Assembly: GCA_963702055.1 (NCBI GenBank)
Contig: OY969702.1
Location: 2,480,001-2,544,000 of the forward strand
Length of the DNA stretch: 64,000 bases
Origin: CAWINX01 sp963702055
Lineage (GTDB): Bacteria > Actinomycetota > Thermoleophilia > Solirubrobacterales > 70-9
Reading direction: 5' to 3'
A program made the translations under genes and the position numbers. Positions 1 to 9,002 of the stretch are shown piece by piece. Within the stretch, counting starts at the first letter, position 1, and every line of letters starts with the position of its first letter. The notes below the pieces were generated by a model, which worked only from the letters and a program-made list of their open reading frames with translations, was not told the DNA's origin and searched no databases.

Positions 1-1155
1 GCTGGGGCCAAGCTCGTCGGAGATTTCGGCCAGGAACTCCAGCCAGACGCGACCGTAGTCGGTGTAGCCGGAGACGTCGGCAACGCCGCCCTCGCTGGAA
101 ATCCGCTGCGAGGCGGCGCGGAAGTCGCGCTCGTGCTCGAAGACCTCGGTCACCTCCGAGATCCGCTCGATGAAGACGAAGCTGCGCAGCTTGCGGAACG
201 AGTCGTGCAGCGCGTGCAGGACCGAGAGGAAGAAGACGCTGGCCGAGGTGACCGAGGTGGAGACGTCGCAGAGGACGTAGATCTCGGGGCGCCTCGGCCG
301 CTTCGGCCGGTAGCGCAGGTGCATCGGCACGCCGCCGGTCTCCAGCGAGGCGCGCATCGTGCGGCGCACGTCGACCGTCTGTCCCTTGCGTCGCCCGCGC
401 TGCTCGTGCCCCAGGGTCGCCAGGCGGCGCTTCATCTGCGAGACGGCGCGGTGCACGGCGGCGAGGTCCTGGGTCGGGCTGGTCGGCAGGGCGCGGTCCA
501 GCTCGGCCAGGGGGCGGGAGGGGGGAAGGGTCTCGGTTCGCTCGATCAGGTCGCGTTCCAGCTCCCGGCGCAGGTGGCGCTCGAAGCGGTTGAGCTGCTC
601 GCGGTCGATCGGCGGCAGCTCGGTCGCCCCGTCCTGCGCCGGCGGCTGCGTCCCGGCCGAGAGCCCGAGGGTGCGTCGGATCCGCTGGACGTCGACCCCG
701 ACCACGCCGGAGCCCTCGGCGCGGCGGCCGAAGGCGGCAATCGCCAGTCGCGCCAGGTCGCGCATCTCCCCGTCGTTGCTCTCGGCGATCGCCTGGCGGA
801 TCTGCTCGCGCAGCTCGTCGAGGTCGAGGCGATCGCCGCCCTCGTGCCGCTGCTCTCCCTCGGTGACGCCGCGCTCGATCGCCTCGCCCTCGGTGGAGCG
901 GAAGAAGAATCGATCGAAGAGCAACTCGAAGACCCGCCTGTCCTCCTGGGACTTGGCGATCGTCGTCGCCAGCGCTTCGCGGAAGTCCTCCCGCTCGGTC
1001 CAGGGGATCTGCTCCAACGCCGCGAACGCGTCGAGGATCTCCGACGTCCCGACCGCAACCCCCTCGCTGCGAAGCTCCTCGCAGAAGGCGAGCAGCTTCG
1101 GCGCCAGCCCCGGAGGCCCGGTGTCGAGCTTCGGCCCGTAGGGCGAGGCGGCCAT
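1..1155 (-). CDS. VWA-domain protein (CoxE-like), 3' end outside window
   Basis: The reading frame is open from an ATG at 1155 down to base 1 (385 codons), so the C-terminus is cut off by the window edge. The first ~290 residues are charged, with runs such as EREDFREAL and a Pro/Gln/Asp-rich linker. At about residue 297 a von Willebrand A fold begins with EIYVLCDVSTS, which carries the DxSxS metal-site (MIDAS) motif, followed by a GYTDYGRVW segment. It starts 5 bp after the stop of the MoxR-type ATPase upstream, so the two are one operon. MoxR AAA ATPases paired with VWA/CoxE proteins act as chaperone-like assembly factors for metalloenzymes or membrane complexes; the client is not identifiable here. 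Confidence 0.85.
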   Translation of the reverse strand, partial: MAASPYGPKLDTGPPGLAPKLLAFCEELRSEGVAVGTSEILDAFAALEQIPWTEREDFREALATTIAKSQEDRRVFELLFDRFFFRSTEGEAIERGVTEGEQRHEGGDRLDLDELREQIRQAIAESNDGEMRDLARLAIAAFGRRAEGSGVVGVDVQRIRRTLGLSAGTQPPAQDGATELPPIDREQLNRFERHLRRELERDLIERTETLPPSRPLAELDRALPTSPTQDLAAVHRAVSQMKRRLATLGHEQRGRRKGQTVDVRRTMRASLETGGVPMHLRYRPKRPRRPEIYVLCDVSTSVTSASVFFLSVLHALHDSFRKLRSFVFIERISEVTEVFEHERDFRAASQRISSEGGVADVSGYTDYGRVWLEFLAEISDELGPS

Positions 1156-1160
1156 CGGCC

Positions 1161-2048
1161 TCAGCCCTGGGTGGGCGCGGCGAGTTTGACGCCGACCCGC
1201 TCGGCAACCAGGTCGATGTCGGTGCGGTGCTTGACGATGATCGACATCGACTGGGCGAAGGTTTCGCTGTCGATGTCCTCCGCCCCCATCAGCAGCAGCG
1301 TCCGCGCCCAGTCGATCGACTCGGCGATCGAGGGGGGCTTTTTCAGGTCGAGCGCGCGCACCATTCGCACCACCTCGACCATCCGTCGCGCCAATGCCTC
1401 GGGCAGGTCGGGCGTGTGCAGGCGGACGATCTCCATCTCTCGATCGACCTCGGGGTAGTCGAGCCAGAGGTAGAGGCAACGCCGCTTCAGCGCCTCGGTC
1501 AACTCGCGCGAGTTGTTCGAGGTGAGGACGACGATCGGCATCGTCGTCGCCGAGACCTGGCCGAGCTCGGGGATCGTGATCTGGAAATCGGAAAGCAGCT
1601 CCAGCAGCATCGCCTCGAACTCCTGGTCGGTCTTGTCGATCTCGTCGATCAGCAGGACGACCGGCTCGGGGCTGGCGATCGCGTGCATCAGCGGGCGCTC
1701 AAGCAGGAACTCCTTGGCGAAGATGTCGTCGTGGACGTCCTCCCAGCCGGATTCCCCGCCGGCCTGGATCCGCAGCAGCTGCTTGCGGTAGTTCCACTCG
1801 TAGAGCGCCTTCGCCTCGTCGAGGCCTTCGTAGCACTGGAGGCGGATCAGCTCGCGACCCGTGGCCCGGGAGAGCGCCTTGGCCAGCTCGGTCTTGCCGA
1901 CCCCGGCCGGGCCCTCGACCAGGACCGGCTTGCCAAGCCGCTGAGCGAGGAAGGAGACCAGCGCCGTGGACTCGTCGGCCAGGTAGCCGGCGGTGGCCAG
2001 CGCCTCCTTGACCTCGGTCACCGACCCTGGTGTGAGCGCCTCATCCAT
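1161..2048 (-). CDS. MoxR-family AAA+ ATPase
   Basis: A 295-residue AAA+ ATPase. Walker A is GPAGVGKT (residues 46-53), Walker B is VVLLIDEID (about 130-138), and sensor-1 TSNNSRE and arginine-finger KRRCLYLWL segments follow. Length and motif spacing match the MoxR group (AAA_3/AAA_5). These ATPases work with a VWA-domain partner, which is exactly the next gene, 5 bp downstream. The start is supported by TATCAT (2062 to 2057 on the minus strand), which ends 8 nt before the ATG, suggesting a leaderless mRNA. It is divergent from a small membrane protein gene. Confidence 0.92.
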   Translation of the reverse strand: MDEALTPGSVTEVKEALATAGYLADESTALVSFLAQRLGKPVLVEGPAGVGKTELAKALSRATGRELIRLQCYEGLDEAKALYEWNYRKQLLRIQAGGESGWEDVHDDIFAKEFLLERPLMHAIASPEPVVLLIDEIDKTDQEFEAMLLELLSDFQITIPELGQVSATTMPIVVLTSNNSRELTEALKRRCLYLWLDYPEVDREMEIVRLHTPDLPEALARRMVEVVRMVRALDLKKPPSIAESIDWARTLLLMGAEDIDSETFAQSMSIIVKHRTDIDLVAERVGVKLAAPTQG

Positions 2049-2056
2049 CGGAGGCG

Positions 2057-2062
2057 ATGATA
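2057..2062 (-). promoter_or_regulatory. -10 element TATCAT, leaderless start of the MoxR gene
   Basis: TATCAT followed by 8 nt and then ATG at 2048; one example of the recurrent TAnnnT-start spacing seen across the window. Confidence 0.5.
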
Positions 2063-2302
2063 ATCCGCCCGGTGCCCGACCTCGTTGCGCCGCTCGCGGC
2101 GCTGCTTCCGAACTCGCCCGACCCCTATGTGGCCATGCTGCTGATCGGCTTCGCCGCCGGCGCCCTCGGCCACATGGTCCGCTGGCGCTGGATGGTCGTG
2201 GTCGGAGTCGCCCTGATCTTCCTCGGCGCCTTCCTCTTCCCGATCGCGGTCAAGCTGACGACCGACAAGAGCCCACCGCCTACTCAAACGGCGCCGGGGT
2301 GA
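2057..2302 (+). CDS. Small two-helix membrane protein, unknown function
   Basis: An 81-residue protein with two predicted membrane helices (about residues 24-42 and 45-64: AMLLIGFAAGALGHMV and WMVVVGVALIFLGAFLF), separated by a RWRW turn and ending in a Pro/Thr tail. No family recognised. It is divergent from the MoxR gene; its first codon overlaps the -10 of that gene. GGAGG lies only 2 nt upstream of the ATG, so a start at GTG 2072 is possible. It lies upstream of a lipoprotein gene, 58 bp away. Confidence 0.55.
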   Translation: MIIRPVPDLVAPLAALLPNSPDPYVAMLLIGFAAGALGHMVRWRWMVVVGVALIFLGAFLFPIAVKLTTDKSPPPTQTAPG

Positions 2303-2360
2303 ATCCTCTAGTTTTTAGCGTCCGAGTCCATTCGATTCTCGATCCAGGAGGCCGCTTCCC

Positions 2361-3521
2361 TTGAGCCGACTTCGCACCCTCTTCCTCTTTGGCACCGCGC
2401 TGGCGCTGGCGGTCGTCCTCGCTGCCTGCGGCAGCAGCGGCGGTGGCAGCAGCGAGAATCCGCAGAAGGTCATCGACAACGCCACCCTGCAGGGCATCCA
2501 CAGCGGCAACCTCGACCTCTCGCTCGGGATCGACGCGAAGGGCGACAAGGGAGGCAAGATCGACGTCAGCCTCTCCGGCCCGTTCCAGAGCCAGGGCAAG
2601 AACCAGCTCCCACAGCTGTCGATGACGGTCAAGGCGAACGGCTCTATCAACAGTCAGAACGTCGACTTCACAGGCGGCCTGACGCTGCTGGCCGATCGCG
2701 GCTACGTCAACTACAAGGGCACCGACTACGAGATCGACCCGGCGACCTTCGGCTTCGTCAAGACGGCGATCCAGCAGGCGCAGCAGAAAAACGGTGGCGC
2801 CCAGGGCAAGTCGGGGCTCTCGCAGTCCTGCCAGAACGCGGTCGGCAAGCTGAAGATCAACGATTTCGTCACCAACCTGACCAACGAGGGCAGCTCCGAC
2901 GTCGGCGGCACAAGCACCACGCACGTCAGCGGCGACCTGGTGATCTCGACGGCGATCGACCAGCTGGTCAAGATCGCCGAGAACCCCGCCTGCAGCTCCC
3001 AGTTCAGCGGCGCCGGCCAGCTCCCCACGGCGGCTCAGCTCGACCAGGCGAAGGGCCTGCTCGCAAGCGCCGTCAAGTCGGCCCACGTCGACCTCTACGT
3101 CGGCGACGACAACATCGTGCGGCGGATCACCGCCCAGCTGACGATCGTTCCGCCCGCCGGCTCCGGCAGCGGCCCCAAAGAGGTCGACCTGAACCTCGAC
3201 CTGACGCTGACCGGCGTCAACGAGACGCAGACGATCGAGGCGCCGTCGGGGGCCAAGCCGCTCAACGACCTCTTCCGCCAGCTCGGGGTCAACCCGCTGT
3301 CGCTGCTCGGCAAAAACGGTGGTCTCAACCTCAACGGGCTAAGCGGCGCCGCCGGCGGCGGAGCGGGCGGCATCGGCGGCCTCCTGCAGGGGGTGGGTGG
3401 CGCGACCGGGGGCACCGGCGGCGGCTCCAACCCCGGCGGCGTGTCGCCGGCCTACCTGAACTGCATCCAGGGGGCGCACACGCCGGCCGACCTGCAGAAG
3501 TGCGCGCAGCTCGCCCAGTAG
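2361..3521 (+). CDS. Secreted lipoprotein, unknown function
   Basis: A 386-residue protein starting at TTG, with AGGAGG at 2346-2351 (9 nt spacer). The N-terminus is a type II signal peptide with lipobox VLAAC, lipidated Cys at residue 23, followed by a Gly/Ser-rich tether. The body resembles the LppX/LprAFG-type fold in composition: alternating strands (LDLSLGIDAKG, VDFTGGLTLLADRGYVNYKG, VDLYVGDDNIVRRITAQLTI), typical of periplasmic lipid carriers of actinobacteria. That is a weak similarity seen by eye. The last ~80 residues are Gly-rich and end in a CIQGAHTPADLQKCAQ pair of cysteines. It is followed by a strong terminator. Confidence 0.8.
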   Translation: MSRLRTLFLFGTALALAVVLAACGSSGGGSSENPQKVIDNATLQGIHSGNLDLSLGIDAKGDKGGKIDVSLSGPFQSQGKNQLPQLSMTVKANGSINSQNVDFTGGLTLLADRGYVNYKGTDYEIDPATFGFVKTAIQQAQQKNGGAQGKSGLSQSCQNAVGKLKINDFVTNLTNEGSSDVGGTSTTHVSGDLVISTAIDQLVKIAENPACSSQFSGAGQLPTAAQLDQAKGLLASAVKSAHVDLYVGDDNIVRRITAQLTIVPPAGSGSGPKEVDLNLDLTLTGVNETQTIEAPSGAKPLNDLFRQLGVNPLSLLGKNGGLNLNGLSGAAGGGAGGIGGLLQGVGGATGGTGGGSNPGGVSPAYLNCIQGAHTPADLQKCAQLAQ

Positions 3522-3542
3522 TGGTTTAGCGCCAAGCGTCTT

Positions 3543-3578
3543 GCGAAGGGCCCCGCGACGACGGGGCCCTTCGCTTTT
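3543..3578 (+). terminator. Rho-independent terminator after the lipoprotein gene
   Basis: Perfect 13-bp stem (3543-3555 with 3562-3574), 6-nt loop, then TTTT at 3575-3578. It lies 21 bp after the stop codon. Confidence 0.9.
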
Positions 3579-3583
3579 CCGCT

Positions 3584-3589
3584 TACGCT
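3584..3589 (+). promoter_or_regulatory. -10 element TACGCT upstream of the cation exchanger
   Basis: TACGCT ends 9 nt before the ATG at 3599 and sits just after the preceding terminator, so the mRNA would have at most a 2-3 nt leader. Confidence 0.45.
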
Positions 3590-3598
3590 TGCGAATCC

Positions 3599-4735
3599 AT
3601 GGACGAGGCGGGACCCCCCAACCGGCCGCGGCTGAATGCCGCCTTCCTGCGCACGCCGAGTGGCTGGCCCTACCTGCTGGCGCCGCTGATTCCCCTCGCG
3701 GTGGCGCTGGATCTGGCCGACGCCTCGCCGACGCTGGTCTTCGCCGTGTCGGCACTGGGGATAGTCCCAACCGCCGCCCTGATGGGCCGCGCCACCGAGG
3801 AGCTGGCCTCGAAGTCCGGCCCCGGCGTCGGCGGCCTGCTCAACGTCACCTTCGGCAACGCGCCGGAGCTGATCATCGCCCTCTTCGCGCTCGGCAAGGG
3901 CCTCCAGGAGGTGGTCAAGGCCTCGATCATCGGCTCGATCATCGGCAACATCCTGCTCGTGCTCGGCGCCGCGATGCTGGCCGGGGGGTTGGGTCGCGCC
4001 AAACAGACCTTCAGCCGGACCAGCGCCGGCATTCAGACGTCGATGCTGCTGCTGGCCGCCGCGGCGATGCTGATGCCGGCGATCTTCGAGCTGGTCGAGG
4101 GACAGGGACTGCCCAGCCCCGGCGCCGCGATCGTTGACTACGGGCCAACCGTCGAGCATCTCTCCCTCGCCGTCGCGGTCGTCCTCGCCGTCACCTACGT
4201 CGCCGGGCTCTTCTTCTCGCTGAAGACCCACCGCGACATCTTCAATCCCGAGTACGGGGACGAGGACAGTTGGGGCTGGTCCGTGCGCACCTCCGTGATC
4301 GCCCTGGCGATCGCCGGGGTGCTGGTCGGCGTGATGTCGGAGGTGCTGGTCGGCTCGATCGCTGAGGCGTCGAAGGCGGTCGGTCTCTCGGAGTTCTTCA
4401 TCGGCGTGATCGTCGTCGCGATCGTCGGCAATGCGGCCGAGCACTGGGTCGCTGTGCTGGTCGCGATGAAGAACAAGATGGACCTCGCCGTCAACATCGC
4501 GATCGGCTCCAGCGCTCAGGTGGCGCTGTTCGTCGCCCCGGTGCTGGTGATCGTCTCCTTCTTCATCGGCCCCCACCCCCTCGCTCTCGTCTTCAACGGC
4601 TTCGAGCTGGGAGCCGTCCTACTCGCGGTCCTGGTCGCCAACTACGTCACCCAGGACGGCGAGTCGAACTGGTTCGAGGGCGTCCAGCTGCTGGCGATCT
4701 ACGTGATCCTCGGAATCACCTTCTATTACGCCTGA
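3599..4735 (+). CDS. cax: Ca2+/H+ antiporter, CaCA superfamily (CAX type)
   Basis: A 378-residue integral membrane protein with about 11 hydrophobic segments. It contains the two signature alpha-repeats of the cation/Ca2+ exchanger superfamily: FGNAPELI (Gly at about residue 86) and VGNAAEHW (about 277), in inverted-repeat order. The acidic Glu in each repeat is the ion-coupling residue in this family. It would export Ca2+ (or another divalent cation) in exchange for protons across the cytoplasmic membrane. Its stop codon lies inside the left arm of a long inverted repeat. It is convergent with the peroxiredoxin operon. Confidence 0.9.
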   Translation: MDEAGPPNRPRLNAAFLRTPSGWPYLLAPLIPLAVALDLADASPTLVFAVSALGIVPTAALMGRATEELASKSGPGVGGLLNVTFGNAPELIIALFALGKGLQEVVKASIIGSIIGNILLVLGAAMLAGGLGRAKQTFSRTSAGIQTSMLLLAAAAMLMPAIFELVEGQGLPSPGAAIVDYGPTVEHLSLAVAVVLAVTYVAGLFFSLKTHRDIFNPEYGDEDSWGWSVRTSVIALAIAGVLVGVMSEVLVGSIAEASKAVGLSEFFIGVIVVAIVGNAAEHWVAVLVAMKNKMDLAVNIAIGSSAQVALFVAPVLVIVSFFIGPHPLALVFNGFELGAVLLAVLVANYVTQDGESNWFEGVQLLAIYVILGITFYYA

Positions 4736-4853
4736 GCGCGCCAGGCTGCGACTGGCGGTGTCCTCAGTCGGCCGTCTGCGGGTCACGCACTGAAGTGCGC
4801 TCCCCTTGCCGGCCTCCCTGCGTCCGTGCCAGTCGCAGCCTGGCGCGCTCAGG
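4731..4853. repeat. 123-bp element with perfect 26-bp inverted repeats
   Basis: Arms 4731-4756 and 4828-4853 are perfect reverse complements (26 bp). The 71-nt interior can continue the rod: GGCCG/CGGCC, then a 5-bp CGCAC/GTGCG stem closed by TGAA. The left arm contains the exchanger stop codon (TGA 4733-4735). No target-site duplication is visible, so it may be a very long terminator, an RNA-processing structure or a miniature inverted-repeat element. Confidence 0.85.
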
Positions 4854-4887
4854 AAAGCGGAGACAATTTGGTGAGTTGCTTCCGAGT

Positions 4888-4934
4888 CGGTGTAACGCGT
4901 TGGCGGGCCCACAGCACGCCAACGCGTTACACCG
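4888..4934. repeat. Palindromic repeat, GTGYAACGCGTT family, copy 1
   Basis: Perfect 18-bp arms (4888-4905 and 4917-4934) around an 11-nt loop, with core GGTGTAACGCGTTGGCG. The same core recurs at 4961 and 15577. Confidence 0.85.
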
Positions 4935-4960
4935 GAGCGCGGAGGAGTCGACTGACCTAA

Positions 4961-5007
4961 CGGTGCAACGCGTTTGTGGGGAAATAGCACGCCAACGCGT
5001 TACACCG
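4961..5007. repeat. Palindromic repeat, GTGYAACGCGTT family, copy 2
   Basis: Arms CGGTGCAACGCGTT (4961-4974) and AACGCGTTACACCG (4994-5007) pair over 14 positions with one non-complementary step. The right arm contains the stop codon of the peroxiredoxin gene (5000-5002, minus strand). Confidence 0.8.
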
Positions 5008-5497
5008 CTGGCGCGTCGCGGTCGCTCAGGCCGCTTTTAAGTTCGGCGAGCGCCCCCAGCACGAGGTCGTCGTGCTTTTTCGGCTGGACCTTGGGAAAGG
5101 CTCGGGCGATCTTGCCGTCGGCGCCGATGATGAAGGTCGAGCGCAGCATCCCCATGTACTTCTTGCCGTACATCGACTTCTCGCCCCAGGCGCCGTAGGC
5201 GTCGGCGACTGCGTGGTCGGCGTCGGCGAGCAGGGTGAAGTCGAGGTCGTACTTGCCGGCGAACTTCTTCAGCGCCTCCGGCTCGTCGGGAGAGACTCCG
5301 AGCACCCGCGCCCCCGCCTCCGCGTACTCGGCGCGCCGGTCGCGGACGCCGCAGGCCTGGGTCGTGCAGCCGGGGGTGTCGGCGCGGGGATAGAAGTAGA
5401 GGACGACGGTCTCGCCGCGCAGCTCCGAGAGCGTCACCTCGTTGCCGTCCTGATCGGGCAGGGTGAAGTCGGGCGCGCTTTCCCCTGCCTCCAGCAT
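5000..5497 (-). CDS. bcp: Thiol peroxidase, BCP/PrxQ-type peroxiredoxin
   Basis: A 165-residue AhpC/TSA-fold peroxiredoxin. The active site ADTPGCTTQACG has the peroxidatic Cys44 and the resolving Cys49 five residues later, the PrxQ/BCP spacing that forms an intramolecular disulfide. The thioredoxin fold core (VVLYFYPRADTPGC, LLADADHAVADAYGAWGEK, STFIIGADGKI) is complete. It reduces H2O2 and organic hydroperoxides in the cytoplasm using thioredoxin-like donors. It is the second gene after a small acidic protein gene (18-bp gap), and its 3' end lies in palindromic repeat copy 2. Confidence 0.93.
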   Translation of the reverse strand: MLEAGESAPDFTLPDQDGNEVTLSELRGETVVLYFYPRADTPGCTTQACGVRDRRAEYAEAGARVLGVSPDEPEALKKFAGKYDLDFTLLADADHAVADAYGAWGEKSMYGKKYMGMLRSTFIIGADGKIARAFPKVQPKKHDDLVLGALAELKSGLSDRDAPAV

Positions 5498-5515
5498 CGT
5501 CAGCGAGACAGGACG

Positions 5516-5854
5516 CTAGTCCTCGCGGCCGGGGTCCTGGCCGTCCTCGTCCTCGTCGAGCTCCTCGTCGCCCTGTTCGAGCGCCGTCTCGGAGACCGAG
5601 CCGGTGGCGCCGGGGTGGTAGTGGGTCTGGAACTTCTCCAGCAACTGGTCGCGGTGGTCCTCGTCGACCGGCACGTCGTCGGAGATCCGCACCCACTCGG
5701 CGCCCTCGTAGGCCTCCATGTTGAAGACCTCCTGGTCGAGCGAGGTCGAGTCGTCGACTACGACCAGGACCTCGGTCTGGGGGTTGAAGTAGGTGCCGGG
5801 CTGCATCAGCAGCTCCTCGACCTCGTAGAGGTTTTCCTCAGCCGCACTGGCCAT
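5516..5854 (-). CDS. Small acidic protein, unknown function
   Basis: A 112-residue protein with a folded-looking first 85 residues (MQPGTYFNPQTEVLVVVDDSTSLD, EGAEWVRISDDVPVDED) and a highly acidic, probably disordered tail. No family recognised. It is co-directional with, and 18 bp upstream of, the peroxiredoxin gene. TAGGAT (5866 to 5861) ends 6 nt before its ATG, so it probably heads a leaderless two-gene operon. Confidence 0.75.
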   Translation of the reverse strand: MASAAEENLYEVEELLMQPGTYFNPQTEVLVVVDDSTSLDQEVFNMEAYEGAEWVRISDDVPVDEDHRDQLLEKFQTHYHPGATGSVSETALEQGDEELDEDEDGQDPGRED

Positions 5855-5860
5855 GCTCCG

Positions 5861-5866
5861 ATCCTA
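5861..5866 (-). promoter_or_regulatory. -10 element TAGGAT, leaderless start of the acidic-protein/bcp operon
   Basis: TAGGAT, 6-nt gap, ATG at 5854 on the minus strand. Confidence 0.6.
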
Positions 5867-5890
5867 CAAAGAATCAGGTAGCAGGGACCG

Positions 5891-6214
5891 TTATTCGCCC
5901 AGATCGGCGAGCCGCCGCTTGACCTCGGCGTCGACATCCAGCGGCGCCTCGCCGCGTTGCTCACGGCGATAGGACTGGGCCTCGACCATCTGACGGACCT
6001 CCACGGCCCGCTCGGCCCGCTCGGCCCCGGGGGAGAGCGACGGGCTCGGCTTGCGCGCCGGCTCGCCCGGCATCGAGAGCCTGCCGCCGCCGACCTGCCT
6101 CCAGACGCCCCCTGAGCGGGCGAAGGCGATTGCGGCGATCGGCGCGACGACGAGCGTGATCAAGATCAGGACCATGCCCTGGTCGACCTTCGACATCGCC
6201 AGCCACAACGCCAC
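5891..6214 (-). CDS. Small single-pass membrane protein, unknown function
   Basis: A 107-residue protein from a GTG start. One membrane helix at residues 13-32 (GMVLILITLVVAPIAAIAFA) is followed by a charged cytoplasmic-type tail with Arg/Glu/Pro segments. TAGGCT (6226 to 6221) followed by 6 nt places the leaderless start at this GTG; the internal ATG at residue 7 is the alternative. No family recognised. It sits upstream of the acidic protein/peroxiredoxin operon on the same strand, 36 bp from it. Confidence 0.65.
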   Translation of the reverse strand: MALWLAMSKVDQGMVLILITLVVAPIAAIAFARSGGVWRQVGGGRLSMPGEPARKPSPSLSPGAERAERAVEVRQMVEAQSYRREQRGEAPLDVDAEVKRRLADLGE

Positions 6215-6220
6215 TCCAAC

Positions 6221-6226
6221 AGCCTA
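6221..6226 (-). promoter_or_regulatory. -10 element TAGGCT, leaderless GTG start
   Basis: TAGGCT, then GTTGGA, then GTG at 6214 on the minus strand. Confidence 0.55.
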
Positions 6227-6265
6227 GAGGGGCACAGGCGGCGGATCATCCGGTACTCTGCCCTT

Positions 6266-6285
6266 GATTGACTGACCAGTCAATC
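6266..6285. promoter_or_regulatory. TetR-type operator upstream of acyl-CoA dehydrogenase
   Basis: Perfect 8-bp arms GATTGACT and AGTCAATC around a GACC centre, 69 bp upstream of the acyl-CoA dehydrogenase start. TTGACT-N-AGTCAA palindromes of this kind are bound by TetR-family repressors of fatty-acid genes (FadR, PsrA and KstR classes). The TTGACT half can double as a -35. No TetR gene is in the window. Confidence 0.75.
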
Positions 6286-6353
6286 GGCGGCGGATCGCCG
6301 GTCGGCGACGCCCCCAAAACGGCTTAGCACCGGAGAAAAGGAGTCTCGAACCC

Positions 6354-7592
<1,239 letters not shown>

Positions 7593-7595
7593 CCC

Positions 7596-8978
7596 ATGGA
7601 TCTTTCCGAGCGTGCCGCGGTAGGGAAGGCGGCACGCTCGGAAGCTCCTCGTTCCGTCTTCGCGGAGTGGGAGCCCCCCGCCGGCCGGGCCGACCCGGTC
7701 GACGTCCTCGAAGCTCAGGCGCGCGATCGCGTCCCCGACCTGCTGCCGATCCGCTACGGGCGGATGGCGGTGACGCCGTTCACCTTCTTTCGCGGCGCCG
7801 CCGCGGTGATGGCGGCGGACCTGGCGCCGGCGCCCAACTCGGGCCTGGAAGTGCAGGCCTGCGGCGACGCCCACCTCTCCAACTTCGGCGCCTTCGCCGC
7901 GCCAGATCGCAGCCTCGTCTTCGACCTCAACGACTTCGACGAGACGCTGCCCGCGCCGTGGGAGTGGGACGTGCAGCGCCTCGTCGCAAGTTTCGAGATC
8001 GCCGCACGCGAGAACGGCTTCAAGCGCAAGGAGCGGCGCGCGGTCGTCGCGACGGCGGCGCGCGAGTACCGGGAGGCGATGCGGGAATTCGCCAAGATGC
8101 GCAATCTGGAGATCTGGTATGCGCGGCTCGACATCGAGGCGGTGATGGCGCGGATCGCCGCGCTCGGCGAGAAGGCGGTGAAGCGCGCCGAGAAGGGCAT
8201 TGCCAAGGCTCGGGCCAAGGACAGCCTGCGGGCGCTCGATCGCCTCACCCATGTGGTCGACGGCGAGCTGCGCATCCTCAGCCGCCCGCCCCTCGTCGTC
8301 CCGATCGAGGAGCTGTTGCCGGATGAGGTGCAGAAGCGCGATGCCGAGGAGCGGCTCCGCGAGGTACTCGAGCTCTATGCCGCCTCGTTGAAGGGCGACC
8401 GGCGCCGGCTCCTCGCCGAGTACCGGTTTCGCCACCTCGCCCACAAGGTGGTCGGGGTGGGCAGCGTCGGGACCCGCTCCTGGATCGTGCTTTTGACCGG
8501 CCGCGACGATGCCGACCCGCTGTTCCTGCAGGCGAAGGAGGCGAGCGCCTCGGTGCTCGAGCCCTACGCCGGGAAAAGCCGCTTCCGCAACCACGGTCGC
8601 CGCGTCGTCGAGGGGCAGTGGCTGACCCAGGCGGCCAGCGACAGCTTCCTCGGCTGGTGCACCGCGAGCAGCGGGCTCGACGGCAGGCGGCGCGACTTCT
8701 ACGTCCGTCAGCTCTGGGACGGCAAGGGCTCGATCGACGTCGAGGCGCTGCCGCCGGCCGGACTGGATGCCTACGCGCGCCTCTGCGGCTGGACCCTGGC
8801 GCGGGCCCACGCGCGCTCCGGCGACCCGGTCGCGATCGGCGCCTACCTGGGCGCCGGCACGCGTTTCGACGAGGCGATGACCGAGTTCGCCGCGCGCTAC
8901 GCCGACCAGAACGAACGCGACCACGCCGCGCTGCTGGCCGCGATCGAGTCAGGCCGAATCACGGCCGAGGAGGCGTGA
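7596..8978 (+). CDS. DUF2252 family protein
   Basis: A 460-residue DUF2252 protein. Conserved features of the family are present: PIRYGRMAVTPFTFFRGAA near residue 50, the QACGDAHLSNFGAFAAPDRSLVFDLNDFDE block (about 85-115), and AHKVVGVGSVGTRSWIVLLTG around 285. The GDAHLSNFG and FDLNDFDE elements resemble the catalytic and metal loops of aminoglycoside-phosphotransferase-like kinases, which suggests a kinase-like fold; activity and substrate are not known. It follows the acyl-CoA dehydrogenase by 3 bp but may also have its own promoter. Confidence 0.88.
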   Translation: MDLSERAAVGKAARSEAPRSVFAEWEPPAGRADPVDVLEAQARDRVPDLLPIRYGRMAVTPFTFFRGAAAVMAADLAPAPNSGLEVQACGDAHLSNFGAFAAPDRSLVFDLNDFDETLPAPWEWDVQRLVASFEIAARENGFKRKERRAVVATAAREYREAMREFAKMRNLEIWYARLDIEAVMARIAALGEKAVKRAEKGIAKARAKDSLRALDRLTHVVDGELRILSRPPLVVPIEELLPDEVQKRDAEERLREVLELYAASLKGDRRRLLAEYRFRHLAHKVVGVGSVGTRSWIVLLTGRDDADPLFLQAKEASASVLEPYAGKSRFRNHGRRVVEGQWLTQAASDSFLGWCTASSGLDGRRRDFYVRQLWDGKGSIDVEALPPAGLDAYARLCGWTLARAHARSGDPVAIGAYLGAGTRFDEAMTEFAARYADQNERDHAALLAAIESGRITAEEA

Positions 8979-8989
8979 GCGCGGTCGCA

Positions 8990-8995
8990 TAGGCT
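8990..8995 (+). promoter_or_regulatory. -10 element TAGGCT, leaderless start of the DHA2 exporter gene
   Basis: TAGGCT, 7-nt gap, ATG at 9003; no Shine-Dalgarno sequence is visible. Confidence 0.6.
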
Positions 8996-9002
8996 GTCGC
9001 GC

